From assembly GCF_027925385.1 (NCBI RefSeq), contig NZ_AP027142.1, positions 1,408,001 to 1,472,000 of the forward strand: a stretch of 64,000 bases of DNA. The letters are read 5' to 3'. This document shows positions 47,483-56,227 of the stretch, in pieces. The notes beneath the pieces are model-generated. The model was given only the letters and a program-made list of their open reading frames with translations. It ran no database searches and was not told where the DNA came from. The DNA comes from Methylocystis iwaonis. Lineage in GTDB: Bacteria; Pseudomonadota; Alphaproteobacteria; Rhizobiales; Beijerinckiaceae. The position numbers and the translations under genes are program-made. Positions within the stretch are counted from its first letter, which is position 1, and each line of letters starts with the position of its first letter.

Positions 47483-47790
47483 TGCGGCTTCGACAGGCTC
47501 GCGCTTCGCTCGGCTACAGCTACAACAACAATCCGATCAACTCGCGAGACGTCACGCTGAATATCCTTGCGCCGGCCGTCGCCAAGCATCACATCAGCGG
47601 CGGCCTCAGCTATATGTGACGCCGTCGTCGTCTATCGATCTTGCGAAGGTGGTTTCGCCGCAGGGGACAGTTTCTGGAATCGAGCGCACACCCCTCAGAC
47701 CCAACCCGCTCCGGACGATCAACCTCTATCTCTCGACCTTCGAAATTACGGCGGCTGGACGCATCGCTTCGAGGCTGAGCCGCTCCGGTG
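47483..47790 (+). pseudogene. fadL-type porin remnant (C-terminal quarter)
   Basis: The sequence reads, across three frames, GFDRLALR / SLGYSYNNNPINSRDVTLNI, LAPAVAKHHISGGLSY / VTPSSSIDLAKVVSPQGTVS, GIERTPLRPNPLRTINLYLS, TFEIT / GWTHRFEAEP. It matches the C-terminus of the FadL protein at 58747-60057 almost residue for residue. Frameshifts and the absence of the first three quarters mark it as a relic. It lies beside the second lipoprotein/TonB receptor pair. Confidence 0.85.
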
Positions 47791-47895
47791 GTCGCAAAAT
47801 ATTGGTATACGGGCTTCGGGTCGGCATTCTTGCCGACCCGGCCCGACGCGCTCATTAAACCGCAAATCGCCAGCCGCGCGTGTGCTTCTCGACGT

Positions 47896-48117
47896 TTAGT
47901 GATGATGTCCGCCGCCGCCGCCCAGGCCTGACGGATCGGCCGATTCATCCGTTTCCAATTGCTTGACCCGCTTCAAAAACGCCGCGTGTTGTTCGGGCGT
48001 GTGGCGGGCATGGCAACTCGCATCACAGCTTTCGCTCAATTTCGTCGTCCTTGTAGAGTTACAGGATTCGAGTGCGGGCGCAAAGCACAGCACGGCGATT
48101 AGAAACGACGCCTTCAT
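47896..48117 (-). CDS. small His-rich lipoprotein, copy 2
   Basis: A 73-residue lipoprotein. The signal peptide MKASFLIAVLCFAPALESC has lipobox LESC at Cys19. The mature part has CDASCHARHTPEQHAAFLKR (an extra pair of Cys compared with copy 1), and the C-terminus is GLGGGGGHHH. It is 70 bases downstream of the TonB receptor gene and presumably co-transcribed. A paralogue of 24382-24627 with the same genomic arrangement. Confidence 0.88.
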   Translation of the reverse strand: MKASFLIAVLCFAPALESCNSTRTTKLSESCDASCHARHTPEQHAAFLKRVKQLETDESADPSGLGGGGGHHH

Positions 48118-48187
48118 TAGGTTCTCTCTTTCTTCACGACTGGAACTGGCTTTGGCGACGATCGCGTCCGATCTTGGCGCGTGTCGT

Positions 48188-50704
48188 TCAGAAGAGCTTT
48201 ACGCGGAGTGCGCCGCCCCAGGTGGCGTCCCAGCGCGCAAGGCCGACGCGCGCCGGCGTTCCGGGGGTTCCTTGATCCCAGGAGTTAAAGGGTCTCTCGT
48301 TTCCGATATTCTTGGCCCAAAAGCTGAGACTGTAGCGATCGTCTTCTGTGCGTAAGCCGACGCCGGCGTTCACATAAGCGAAACTTCCCTGCCAATACTG
48401 AGCAACGGACCAAGGGTTGGTCAGCCGTGTCTTGTCCTGCCAGCTTACGTTGACGTAGCCAAAAGCTTTGATCGGCTGCCCAGTCCAGGCGCCGAAACCT
48501 CCCAGGCTCGAGAAATCGCCGAGATTGGAAAACACGCGCCCGACCGGATGCTCGTAGTTTGCGCCAATATTGAAGGTCCACAGCGGAACGCCTTGCCAGC
48601 GCGTATTGGATAGCGACAATTGCCGAGGCGCGGGCACGGGCCCGCTGGGCCAACTCCAGTCCGGCGGCGGGCCGGCATCCGGCCAGCTCACCCAACGCGC
48701 GTCCGAGAAGGCGCCATTGAAAGTGATCCACAATCTGTCGATTGGGCTCCATCGCCCGTCGAATTCAATGCCGCGGATGCGCGCATGAGCGGCGTTCCCG
48801 AGCGTCGTCAGGCCGAGAGGCGCGCCATTGCTGTCGACCGAAACGCCGTCGATGACGTTCGTCTGGAAATTGAAAAAATCGTTCCAGTAGAGGTTCACAT
48901 TGAACAAGAGGTGGTTGTCGAACCAGTTGGACTTAAATCCGAGCTCATAATCCCATGAGTATTCCGGCTTGGTGATGACCGTCGGGAATGAGTCGAATTT
49001 GTAGACTCCCGACGCATTCTTGACATAGCGCGGGTTCGCGCTCGTGTTCACGGCCCCGGCTTTTTCCGCACGGCCAACCAGTGCGTATATTTGGACGTTA
49101 TCGTTGTACTTGTACTGTGGATTGAATATCCCAGTAAGAAAATTGTGAGGCTTTTCCTTGCCGCCCGTATCCGAGAGGCCGCGGCTCCCGGCGGCGATGA
49201 CCGCCTGATCCTGAGCAAAAACTGAAACGGTCGGATAATAGCGGTTGAGCTGGCTAACCGAACCTTGGCGAATTTCGTAGCTCTCGCGCAGACCGAGCGT
49301 AGCCGACAACTTCTCATCGAGGTGATATGTCGCCTGGCCGTAGGCGGCAGCCTGAAAGTCGCGCGCATGGGTGTAATCCCATACCGCTACGCCGGGAAGG
49401 GCGCCTGCACCGTAACGAGGTCCTAGCCATTTCGCAGCGTCGACCCCGAAAACGGTATGATGCATTTGGTTCGCTGCGTCGTCGTAAAAGAGATAGACGC
49501 CGGTCGTCCACTCGAGGTCGCGATCTTCTTTGGGTGAGCTGAAACGGAATTCCTGCGACGCCTGACCCACGTAGGTGTCCATGCCTCCCCGCCATAGCTG
49601 GAGCAATTGCGTGTCTTCGAAATAACGCTGCTCATTTCGCGTGAAGCCATAGGCCGAGATGGATGTAAAAAGATTTTCCCCAACGCCGATGTTGAGTTCG
49701 TTCGAGACGGTGACGGTTCTTACCGGATCGACGCCCTCGTTTGCGATGGACGGCTTGTATGGGTCCCAGGACAATATCGGCTTGCCGAGCTTGGTCGCCA
49801 CATTCTGCGCAAAGGTCGCCGCCGGACGCGTGCCGTTGGCGTAGGTCAAGAAGGAGTCCGAGTATGGCCCGAGCGTGTAGCCGTTGTATTCGGTTGACTT
49901 GCTGAAATTGACGATGAGGCGGTCGGTGACCTCGTCGCCGACGTAGAGCAACTGCCCACGCACGCCCCAGCGGTCAGTGTTCTTGTAACCGGCGCCGGTC
50001 ACTTGGTCGTGAATCCAGCCGCTGCCCTTATCCAGGAAAACGCTGACGCGATAGGCGAGCTTCTCATCGATGATCGGACCCGTGACGTACGCTTTCTCGA
50101 TGACGCGGCTGTGATTGGCGAAATGGGTCTCGAAACTCGCCTGCCGCGCGAAGGACGGCAGTCGGTTGTTGATGATGAGACTGCCAACCGCGGTATTCTT
50201 CCCTCCCGCCGTTCCTTGCGGGCCATAGGCGACCTCGAAGGATCTCACATCGAATTGGTCCATCCACTGGAAGCCCCAGTATTTCCAGAACACGTTGTCG
50301 ACCACGTAACCTGTGGGGGACTCCGTGCCGACGCCGGTGCCGGCCGCGCCGACGCCGACCCAGCGAATGGTCTGGCGGGAGGCCTGGCTCGCGCCGCTGT
50401 TGTTGGCGCGATAATTAGGGATCAACTGCTGCAATTCGTCGAGCCGATTGATGTTTTGATCTTCCATGGTCTTTTCGTCGACGACGACAATCGACCTCGG
50501 CTTTTCCTGGGCTTGTTGAACGGGGCGATCGATGCCGCCGTTTCCTTTGCCGCTCACGACGATGTTATCGACCTCTATCGGCCCTTGTGCGGACGCAGTG
50601 TCCTCAGCCTGGGCGGACGGCGCCGAGAAAAGCGCGGTGGCCGCCGCCAAAATCGAAACGCTGCTCATAAGCGCAGACCCAAATTGCCGGTTGGCGGCAC
50701 GCAT
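48188..50704 (-). CDS. TonB-dependent receptor, copy 2 of lipoprotein-linked pair
   Basis: An 838-residue outer-membrane receptor with a signal peptide ending SAPSAQA. The plug has IVVVDEKTMEDQNINRLDEL and VAYGPQGTAGGKNTAVGSL, and the barrel ends WGGALRVKLF. It is homologous throughout to the receptor at 24677-27184. ATG at 50704 has GGAGGGG 6 bases upstream. The promoter with inverted repeat lies 34 bases before it. The RQTIRWVGVG plug segment is well conserved between the copies. Substrate unknown. Confidence 0.93.
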   Translation of the reverse strand: MRAANRQFGSALMSSVSILAAATALFSAPSAQAEDTASAQGPIEVDNIVVSGKGNGGIDRPVQQAQEKPRSIVVVDEKTMEDQNINRLDELQQLIPNYRANNSGASQASRQTIRWVGVGAAGTGVGTESPTGYVVDNVFWKYWGFQWMDQFDVRSFEVAYGPQGTAGGKNTAVGSLIINNRLPSFARQASFETHFANHSRVIEKAYVTGPIIDEKLAYRVSVFLDKGSGWIHDQVTGAGYKNTDRWGVRGQLLYVGDEVTDRLIVNFSKSTEYNGYTLGPYSDSFLTYANGTRPAATFAQNVATKLGKPILSWDPYKPSIANEGVDPVRTVTVSNELNIGVGENLFTSISAYGFTRNEQRYFEDTQLLQLWRGGMDTYVGQASQEFRFSSPKEDRDLEWTTGVYLFYDDAANQMHHTVFGVDAAKWLGPRYGAGALPGVAVWDYTHARDFQAAAYGQATYHLDEKLSATLGLRESYEIRQGSVSQLNRYYPTVSVFAQDQAVIAAGSRGLSDTGGKEKPHNFLTGIFNPQYKYNDNVQIYALVGRAEKAGAVNTSANPRYVKNASGVYKFDSFPTVITKPEYSWDYELGFKSNWFDNHLLFNVNLYWNDFFNFQTNVIDGVSVDSNGAPLGLTTLGNAAHARIRGIEFDGRWSPIDRLWITFNGAFSDARWVSWPDAGPPPDWSWPSGPVPAPRQLSLSNTRWQGVPLWTFNIGANYEHPVGRVFSNLGDFSSLGGFGAWTGQPIKAFGYVNVSWQDKTRLTNPWSVAQYWQGSFAYVNAGVGLRTEDDRYSLSFWAKNIGNERPFNSWDQGTPGTPARVGLARWDATWGGALRVKLF

Positions 50705-50737
50705 TCATTCCCCTCCACCCTAAAAGCTGACTGAAAT

Positions 50738-50767
50738 ATACTAAATAGGTAGAAATAATAGAGTCAA
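50738..50767 (-). promoter_or_regulatory. promoter with inverted-repeat operator for TonB receptor copy 2
   Basis: On the minus strand: TTGACT, 18-base spacer, TAGTAT, with TACCTATTTAGTA (50739-50751) overlapping the spacer end and -10. It matches the copy 1 promoter at 27249-27277 in layout and in the repeat sequence. Confidence 0.72.
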
Positions 50768-51329
50768 GGCGGCGCATGTTTATTGTCTGCGGCGCCGATT
50801 TACGCGTTACGTCGACGTCGACGGGATAGTTGACATAGGGCGGTCGCATTCAAAGATTGATTTGAAGAAATAACGTCAATACATGATGATAAGCGCGTCA
50901 TGAGCGGGGCGTAGCAGGGTTCGCTTGACGTCTGTATCGGCGGGATGCGTCGACGTCACGGCGCATTGGTTCGGAGGCGAGAAAAGGCTGTCAAAGGAGT
51001 GTTAATCACACTCAAAAGGTATGATACATTGCAATTCTGGCTGGAGAAGCTTGAGGGCAACGGCCCGGCAGTTGGAGGAGGGCCGATCAAAGCGAAGGCC
51101 GTTGTCGCGGGCGGTCATCCGCGGCGACAAGGAGCAAGGGTTGGCTAAGTTGGCCGGAGGCCCGTTCGACACTCGCGCCGAGGATCCACGAATCGCTCCG
51201 GCATTAAAAGCACGCCCCGGGCCAGGGCCGGGGCGCGAAGTCTGTAGGTGGGAGTAGAAACAAAATTACGACCGTGCGCGACCTCCTTTCAAAATCGGCA
51301 GCTCAGGGCCGGGCGACGCCCCGCGGCGC
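50768..51329. other. intergenic region before the second TonB receptor
   Basis: No convincing gene. Short frames near 50945-51257 have no recognisable features. A hairpin (CGCCCCGG / CCGGGGCG, 51213-51235), followed on the minus strand by TGCTTTT, probably terminates the DUF1501 operon. Confidence 0.5.
51213..51235 (-). terminator. terminator after the DUF1501 gene
   Basis: An 8-base GC stem with a 7-base loop, followed on the minus strand by a short T run. It lies 95 bases downstream of the DUF1501 stop codon. Confidence 0.55.
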
Positions 51330-52781
51330 CTACGCGAGGACGTCATTCACGACTTTCCCGTAGACCACCGTCGGACGCTCGGCGCGGCCAGCGCGTTTGT
51401 AGATCGTCTTCAGATGATCGAGCCCGAGAAGTTGCAGCACCGTGGCGTGCAGATCATAGGTGTCGACAGGATTTTCGACTGTCTTCAGGCCAATCTCATC
51501 TGTCTGACCATAGGTGAAGCCGTGCTTCAGGCCCCCGCCGGCAAGCCATTGTGTATAGCCCCAAGGGTTATGGTCGCGTCCGTCGCCGCTTTGGCCGTAT
51601 GAGGTGCGCCCGAATTCCGACGTCCACACCACGAGCGTTTCGTCGAGCAGCCCGCGTGCTGCGAGATCCGCCAGCAAACCCGCGATCGGCTTATCCACCG
51701 CGCGCGCATTCGCGCCATGGTTCTCTTCAAGCTTGCGATGCGCGTCCCAGTTCTTGTTGTCTTCGTTGATCGAGTCAACCGGGCCGGAGACCACCTGAAC
51801 GAAGCGAACGCCGCGCTCGACGAGGCGGCGGGCGCGCAGCAGCACGGTGCCGTAGTCCTTGGTCGCCTCGTTGTCGAGGCCATAGAGGGACTTGGTCGCT
51901 GCGGTTTCCTTCGCAAGATCGACGGCTTCGGGGGCCGACGACTCCATACGATAGGCGAGCTCATAGGAGCGCGTGCGCGCCTGAAGCTCAGTATCCGCCG
52001 AGAAGTCCTCGGACTTGTGCGCGTTGAGCTTGGCGAGCAGATCGAGATTGTCGCGCTGTTGGGCGGCGGCGATCAGCTCCGGCCGGTCGAGATTGAGAAT
52101 GGGGGACGCCCCGGGACGGAACGCGGTTCCCTGAAAGACGGCCGGGAGGAATCCCGAATTCCAGTTCACGGAGCCGCCGCGCGGTTCACGCTTGCCCCCG
52201 TAGAGAACGACATAAGGCGGCAAGTCCGGATTGGCCGAGCCGAGCGCATAGGTGATCCATGCGCCGAGCGAGGGGCGACCGGGCGTTACGTCGCCCGTGT
52301 TGAGTTTCAGGATCGAAATGTCGTGAGTCGCGCCCACGGTCACGCTCGATTTGATAAAGGTGATCTTGTCCGCATGCTCTCCGAGATTCGGAAGAAGGTC
52401 GGAGAACCAGGCGCCGCTCTGGCCATACTGCTTCCATGTCCGGTTCGAGGCGAAGAGCTTGCCGGCGCCGCCCGAGGTAGTGACCTGAAGGCCTTTGCGG
52501 AACGATTCCGGAACCTCCTGCCCCGCGAGACGCACGAGTTCTGGCTTGTAGTCGAAAAGATCGAGCGTGCTCGGCGCCCCGTCCATATGTAGCCAAATGA
52601 CCGATTTCACTTTTGCGGCAAAATGCGGCTCCTTTTTCGCGAGCGGATCGATATAGCTCGGCGCCGCCTGCGCGAGCGGAACGGATAAAACTCCGCCGCC
52701 CGGCATGAGGCCATTCAGCGCCAGTCCGCTAACGCCATAGCCGGCGGAAAACAGCCAGTCGCGCCTCGATTTATTGCTCAT
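51330..52781 (-). CDS. DUF1501 domain protein, Tat-type signal
   Basis: A 483-residue protein with a twin-arginine N-terminus (SNKSRRDWLFSAGYG) and a DUF1501/sulfatase-like alkaline-phosphatase-fold body: IWLHMDGAPSTLDLFDYKPE, GATHDISILKLNTGDVTPGRPSLG, VVWTSEFGRTSYGQSGDGRDHNPWGY. These blocks carry His and Asp residues suited to metal binding. It is 33 bases downstream of the DUF1549/DUF1553 gene and is co-transcribed with it. These pairs are abundant in Planctomycetes and less usual in Alphaproteobacteria. Function unknown. Confidence 0.9.
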   Translation of the reverse strand: MSNKSRRDWLFSAGYGVSGLALNGLMPGGGVLSVPLAQAAPSYIDPLAKKEPHFAAKVKSVIWLHMDGAPSTLDLFDYKPELVRLAGQEVPESFRKGLQVTTSGGAGKLFASNRTWKQYGQSGAWFSDLLPNLGEHADKITFIKSSVTVGATHDISILKLNTGDVTPGRPSLGAWITYALGSANPDLPPYVVLYGGKREPRGGSVNWNSGFLPAVFQGTAFRPGASPILNLDRPELIAAAQQRDNLDLLAKLNAHKSEDFSADTELQARTRSYELAYRMESSAPEAVDLAKETAATKSLYGLDNEATKDYGTVLLRARRLVERGVRFVQVVSGPVDSINEDNKNWDAHRKLEENHGANARAVDKPIAGLLADLAARGLLDETLVVWTSEFGRTSYGQSGDGRDHNPWGYTQWLAGGGLKHGFTYGQTDEIGLKTVENPVDTYDLHATVLQLLGLDHLKTIYKRAGRAERPTVVYGKVVNDVLA

Positions 52782-52814
52782 GTCATGTTCCTTCTTTTTC
52801 AGTATGGCGATGTG

Positions 52815-55133
52815 TCAGAAGCGGTAGATGAACTCGTTCGAATTCGCGACCGTATGAACGAGATCGACGAAAGCCGACGTACGGATTGGGTCGGAAATTT
52901 TCACATCCTTGCCGGTCGGCTCGGCGATCGTGAATCTCCCCTCCGAGGCTTTGCTCGCGATCACTTTTTCGTGTTGGTCCAGAAAAACCTTCAGCACGCC
53001 CTTTTCGTAATCGTCCGGATGGCGGGCGAAGAGGATTTGATACAGACGGTCGATCCGCGCCGACTCGTCGTCACCTCCCTCACGGATCACACGACCCGCC
53101 AGCGCTTGGGACCACTGAAAAACGAGATCATTGTTGACGAGCGTCAGCGCCTGCAACGGGGTCGTTGTGACGTCGCGCTTGCTATGCGCTTGCTGCGTAT
53201 TGTTGAGGTCGAAAGTTTCGAGCAGCGGATAGGGCACGCTGCGGCGCGCGAAGATATAGATACTGCGTCTATTGGTCTGACGGGGATCGTTGGACGCCTC
53301 CCAAGCAGGGCCGACGTTCAAATTGGCAGGCAACGGCGGAAACACGGCGGGCCCCCCGAGGGAGTCTTCGAGCTTGCCGGCTGCGACGAGGAGGGAATCC
53401 CTGATCTGCTCGGCGTCCAGACGCTTTCTCGGGAAGGAGGCGAGCAACTTGTTTTCTGGATCGGCGGCGGCAACTTCGTCACGCTGCGTCGATGATTGGC
53501 GGTAGACGCTGGAGAGCAAGATCTGGCGATGCAGCTTCTTGATGCTCCAGCCTTCCTTCACGAAGTTGTCGGCGAGATAATCCAGCAACTCGGGATGGGT
53601 GGGCTTATCGCCGGCTTTGCCGAAATCGCTTACTGTCCCGACGATCCCTTTGCCGAAATATTCATTCCAGACACGGTTGACCAGAACGCGCGCAGTCAAC
53701 GGATTGCTCGGGCTCGCCAGCCAGTTGGCGAGTGCGGTGCGGCGGCCGGAGGATGTCGCGCTTGGCCTGATCTCGGGCTTCTCTTTGCTGATTGCCTCCG
53801 GGAAGGCCGGCTGAACTTCGTCCAGCGGGCGCTCATGGTTGCCGCCGAAGAAAACATAGGTCGCAGGCGCGTCCGGATGGCCAAGTTCAGTCGCCGCCGT
53901 GAAAGTGTCCGACCCGCGCGTCGGCTTTAGTTTTTCGTATTTCTTCAACTCTTCATTGAGTTTTGAATATTCCCGCCACTTCGCGACGATCTCGGGCGTG
54001 CGGTCTGGATTCTTCTCGTCGTTCGCGATATCGCGCATATAATTGGAGAGCGCCGTCTGGTCGGTCACGGTCTCGGCGCGATAATTCACCCACCTGTCGA
54101 GGGCGTTCCACTCGGATTTTGCCTTTACGATCGACGCGCGGGCGTCCGGATTGAAGCGCTCTTTGTAGAACTGTGTGGCCTTGTCCCGGACCGACTCGAT
54201 GATCGCCTTCTGACGCTCGAGGATGTCTTTCGCGGCTGCCTCGTAGATCGCCTGCGCCTTGAGAAACTCTTCCTCTTGTGCGCCCTTGGCGGCAGGGAAT
54301 TTCGCATTGAAGGACGTGTTGGCGAAGAAGGCCTGGAGCGAAAAATAATCCTTCTGCGTCAGCTTGTCCGATTTGTGATCATGGCAGCGAGCGCATCCTA
54401 TCGTCGTGCCGAGAACCGCAGTCCCGATGGTGTCGACGATGTCCGTCGTGATCTGATATTTTCGATTGATAAGATCACGCGCGTTCGGATTGTCGGCGTA
54501 ACTTGCGAGGAATCCCGTCGCGACGAGTGCGTCCTGATCGCCGGGCGCAAGTTCATCGCCGGCGATCTGTTCTTGGATAAACCGCGAGTATGGCTTGTCG
54601 TTATTAAATGACTGGACGACCCAATCGCGATAGCGGAAAAAATTTGGACGTGTGATGTCGTTCTGAAACCCGCCGCTGTCCGCGTAGCGCGCGAGATCGA
54701 GCCAACGGCGCGCCTGACGCTCACCGTAATGCGGCGAGGCCAAGAGACGGTCGACTAGCTTTTCATAAGCGTCGGGCGACTCGTCGTTGACGAAAGCGGC
54801 GACTTCCTCGGGCTGGGGAATAAGGCCCCAAATGTCGAGCGTCGCTCGGCGAATGAAGGTCGCGCGGTCAGCATCCTGCGAGGGAGTCAGCTTTGCCGCT
54901 TCAATTTTTGATAAAATGAAAGCGTCGATTGGCGTGCGGACCCATTGCGCATTAGCGACCGCCGGCGCGCCGGCAATACGGATTGGCTGATAAGCCCAGT
55001 GCGGCGCGCGCGTGGGCGCGTTGGCGACGGGCGCGGCGTCGGGAAGGGGTTTCGAGTCGGCGCCTATCGCGAGCGCGGCGGTCGAGACGCTCAGCAGAAG
55101 AGCCAGTCCTACCTTTGTTGCCGGATGTTTCAT
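52815..55133 (-). CDS. DUF1549/DUF1553 domain protein with CxxCH motif
   Basis: A 772-residue secreted protein with a signal peptide (LALLLSVSTAALAIGA). The order is DUF1549 (residues about 60-265: WVRTPIDAFILSKIEAAKL, RRATLDIWGLIPQPEEVAAF, ASPHYGERQARRWLDLARYADSGG, then GCARCHDHKSDKLTQKDYF with a CxxCH), a linker, and DUF1553 (residues about 480-740: RTALANWLASPSNPLTARVLVNRVWNEYFGKG, TRRDVTTTPLQALTLVN-type). The N-terminal cytochrome domain common in planctomycete homologues is absent; the single CARCH may bind haem. It is the first gene of an operon with DUF1501, under a promoter shared in design with the TonB receptor genes. Confidence 0.9.
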   Translation of the reverse strand: MKHPATKVGLALLLSVSTAALAIGADSKPLPDAAPVANAPTRAPHWAYQPIRIAGAPAVANAQWVRTPIDAFILSKIEAAKLTPSQDADRATFIRRATLDIWGLIPQPEEVAAFVNDESPDAYEKLVDRLLASPHYGERQARRWLDLARYADSGGFQNDITRPNFFRYRDWVVQSFNNDKPYSRFIQEQIAGDELAPGDQDALVATGFLASYADNPNARDLINRKYQITTDIVDTIGTAVLGTTIGCARCHDHKSDKLTQKDYFSLQAFFANTSFNAKFPAAKGAQEEEFLKAQAIYEAAAKDILERQKAIIESVRDKATQFYKERFNPDARASIVKAKSEWNALDRWVNYRAETVTDQTALSNYMRDIANDEKNPDRTPEIVAKWREYSKLNEELKKYEKLKPTRGSDTFTAATELGHPDAPATYVFFGGNHERPLDEVQPAFPEAISKEKPEIRPSATSSGRRTALANWLASPSNPLTARVLVNRVWNEYFGKGIVGTVSDFGKAGDKPTHPELLDYLADNFVKEGWSIKKLHRQILLSSVYRQSSTQRDEVAAADPENKLLASFPRKRLDAEQIRDSLLVAAGKLEDSLGGPAVFPPLPANLNVGPAWEASNDPRQTNRRSIYIFARRSVPYPLLETFDLNNTQQAHSKRDVTTTPLQALTLVNNDLVFQWSQALAGRVIREGGDDESARIDRLYQILFARHPDDYEKGVLKVFLDQHEKVIASKASEGRFTIAEPTGKDVKISDPIRTSAFVDLVHTVANSNEFIYRF

Positions 55134-55343
55134 CTCTTCGATTTCCTTGATGATATTGGAAAGAACGGGCGGCCGAGGGCGTGCGTGTTTCGTTTCTCGG
55201 GAGAGCGATGGTGGGCAACGGCGCGATCAGCATCGTTTACTGCCAGACGGAGATACTTGAGCGCGTCCGCCTCTTTTGGTGCTTGCGACAGAAAGATCGT
55301 CTCTTCCCGACGAAACAGGAGCTGAGCGCTGCGGATGTAAATC

Positions 55344-55372
55344 ATACTAAAAAGGTACAGTTTACGAGTCAA
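55344..55372 (-). promoter_or_regulatory. promoter with inverted-repeat operator for the DUF1549/DUF1501 operon
   Basis: On the minus strand: TTGACT, 17-base spacer, TAGTAT, with TACCTTTTTAGTA (55345-55357) overlapping the -10. It has the same design as the promoters at 27249 and 50738. The coding start at 55133 is about 200 bases downstream; a short frame in that leader ends on the ATGA of the DUF1549 gene but lacks a clear start. Confidence 0.65.
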
Positions 55373-55727
55373 TTCCCCTTGCGGTGCAGGCTCTGCTGCC
55401 TCAATGTTATATTTAAATGTTTGAATCTAAAAATTTAATTCACTTTTCCGCGGCTGCGCTGACGAGGTCATGCATGTTGAATCCTACTTTAAAAATAGAC
55501 AATGGCCCGGCATTCAAACAGGGGTCTCCTGCTCCATCTCGAATCTCCTACCCGACGTAAGCTCGCAGTCGACGCTGCACTCTCGGTACCTGAGCGCTGG
55601 TCACTGCGACGTCCGACAACATGCTTTCGACCGCGTTCGGTATCCCAATGATGTTTTCGATGGGGGCATCGGTGGTTCAACATTTCCCTCTAAGGGAGGT
55701 CGGCGTCTATTCGGCCACTGATGAGCG
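55373..55727. other. intergenic region
   Basis: No convincing gene. An AT-rich stretch lies at 55410-55445. No repeat or RNA gene was recognised. Confidence 0.5.
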
Positions 55728-56227
55728 ATGAGGGGGTCACTTGAGCCCTTCGTGACCGAAGCGGGGTGCGCACCGCGGTCGACGGCCCCAGAGGATCATC
55801 ACCGCGTCCTCGACGGCGTTTTCTGGATCGCTGCAGCGGCGCCCTATACAGTGATCTATTGGCGGCTGGTCATCGGCCTGCGGCAGTTCCGCCGCCGGCG
55901 CGGGCGAGACGCTCAGCGTCTCGCTCAAGCGCTATCAAGAGGGTGCGGTGAGGTGACAACGCAGTCGGACGCCTTCGCCGCCCAGCGTCAAGCAATCGGA
56001 CGGGGCGGCCTCTGGCGGCGTTATCGCTTATGGCGGCGATCGGCGGCGGCTGGACTGCCCGAGTCTTTACGCCGCCCGTGTCGGGCGACTGTGCGCTTTG
56101 TGCGAATTAGCGACGCAGGAAGCGCGGAAGTCTGGCGCGTCCTTCTTGTTTCTTGCCGGCTTCGCTCGGCCTGATCAACATTCGGAATTGGCGTTGACGG
56201 CGACGCCTGGACTCCTGTCCTAGAGCG
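55728..56227 (+). pseudogene. possible transposase remnant
   Basis: Frames between 55728 and 56174 contain a DHHRVLDGVFWIAAAAPY segment resembling the RVLNGIFWVLRSGAPWRDL motif of IS5-family transposases, interrupted by frameshifts. Catalytic residues are not visible. The rest of the stretch shows no protein-like pattern. Confidence 0.35.

Noticed and set aside
50945..51257. Short plus-strand frames in the gap before the second TonB receptor
   Set aside because: No recognised motif, poor ribosome sites and composition unlike genes.
55130..55372. 80-codon frame in the leader of the DUF1549 operon, ending on its ATGA
   Set aside because: Its only ATG lies within the -10 of the proposed promoter, so it could not be translated from that transcript; the coupling is suggestive but not enough.
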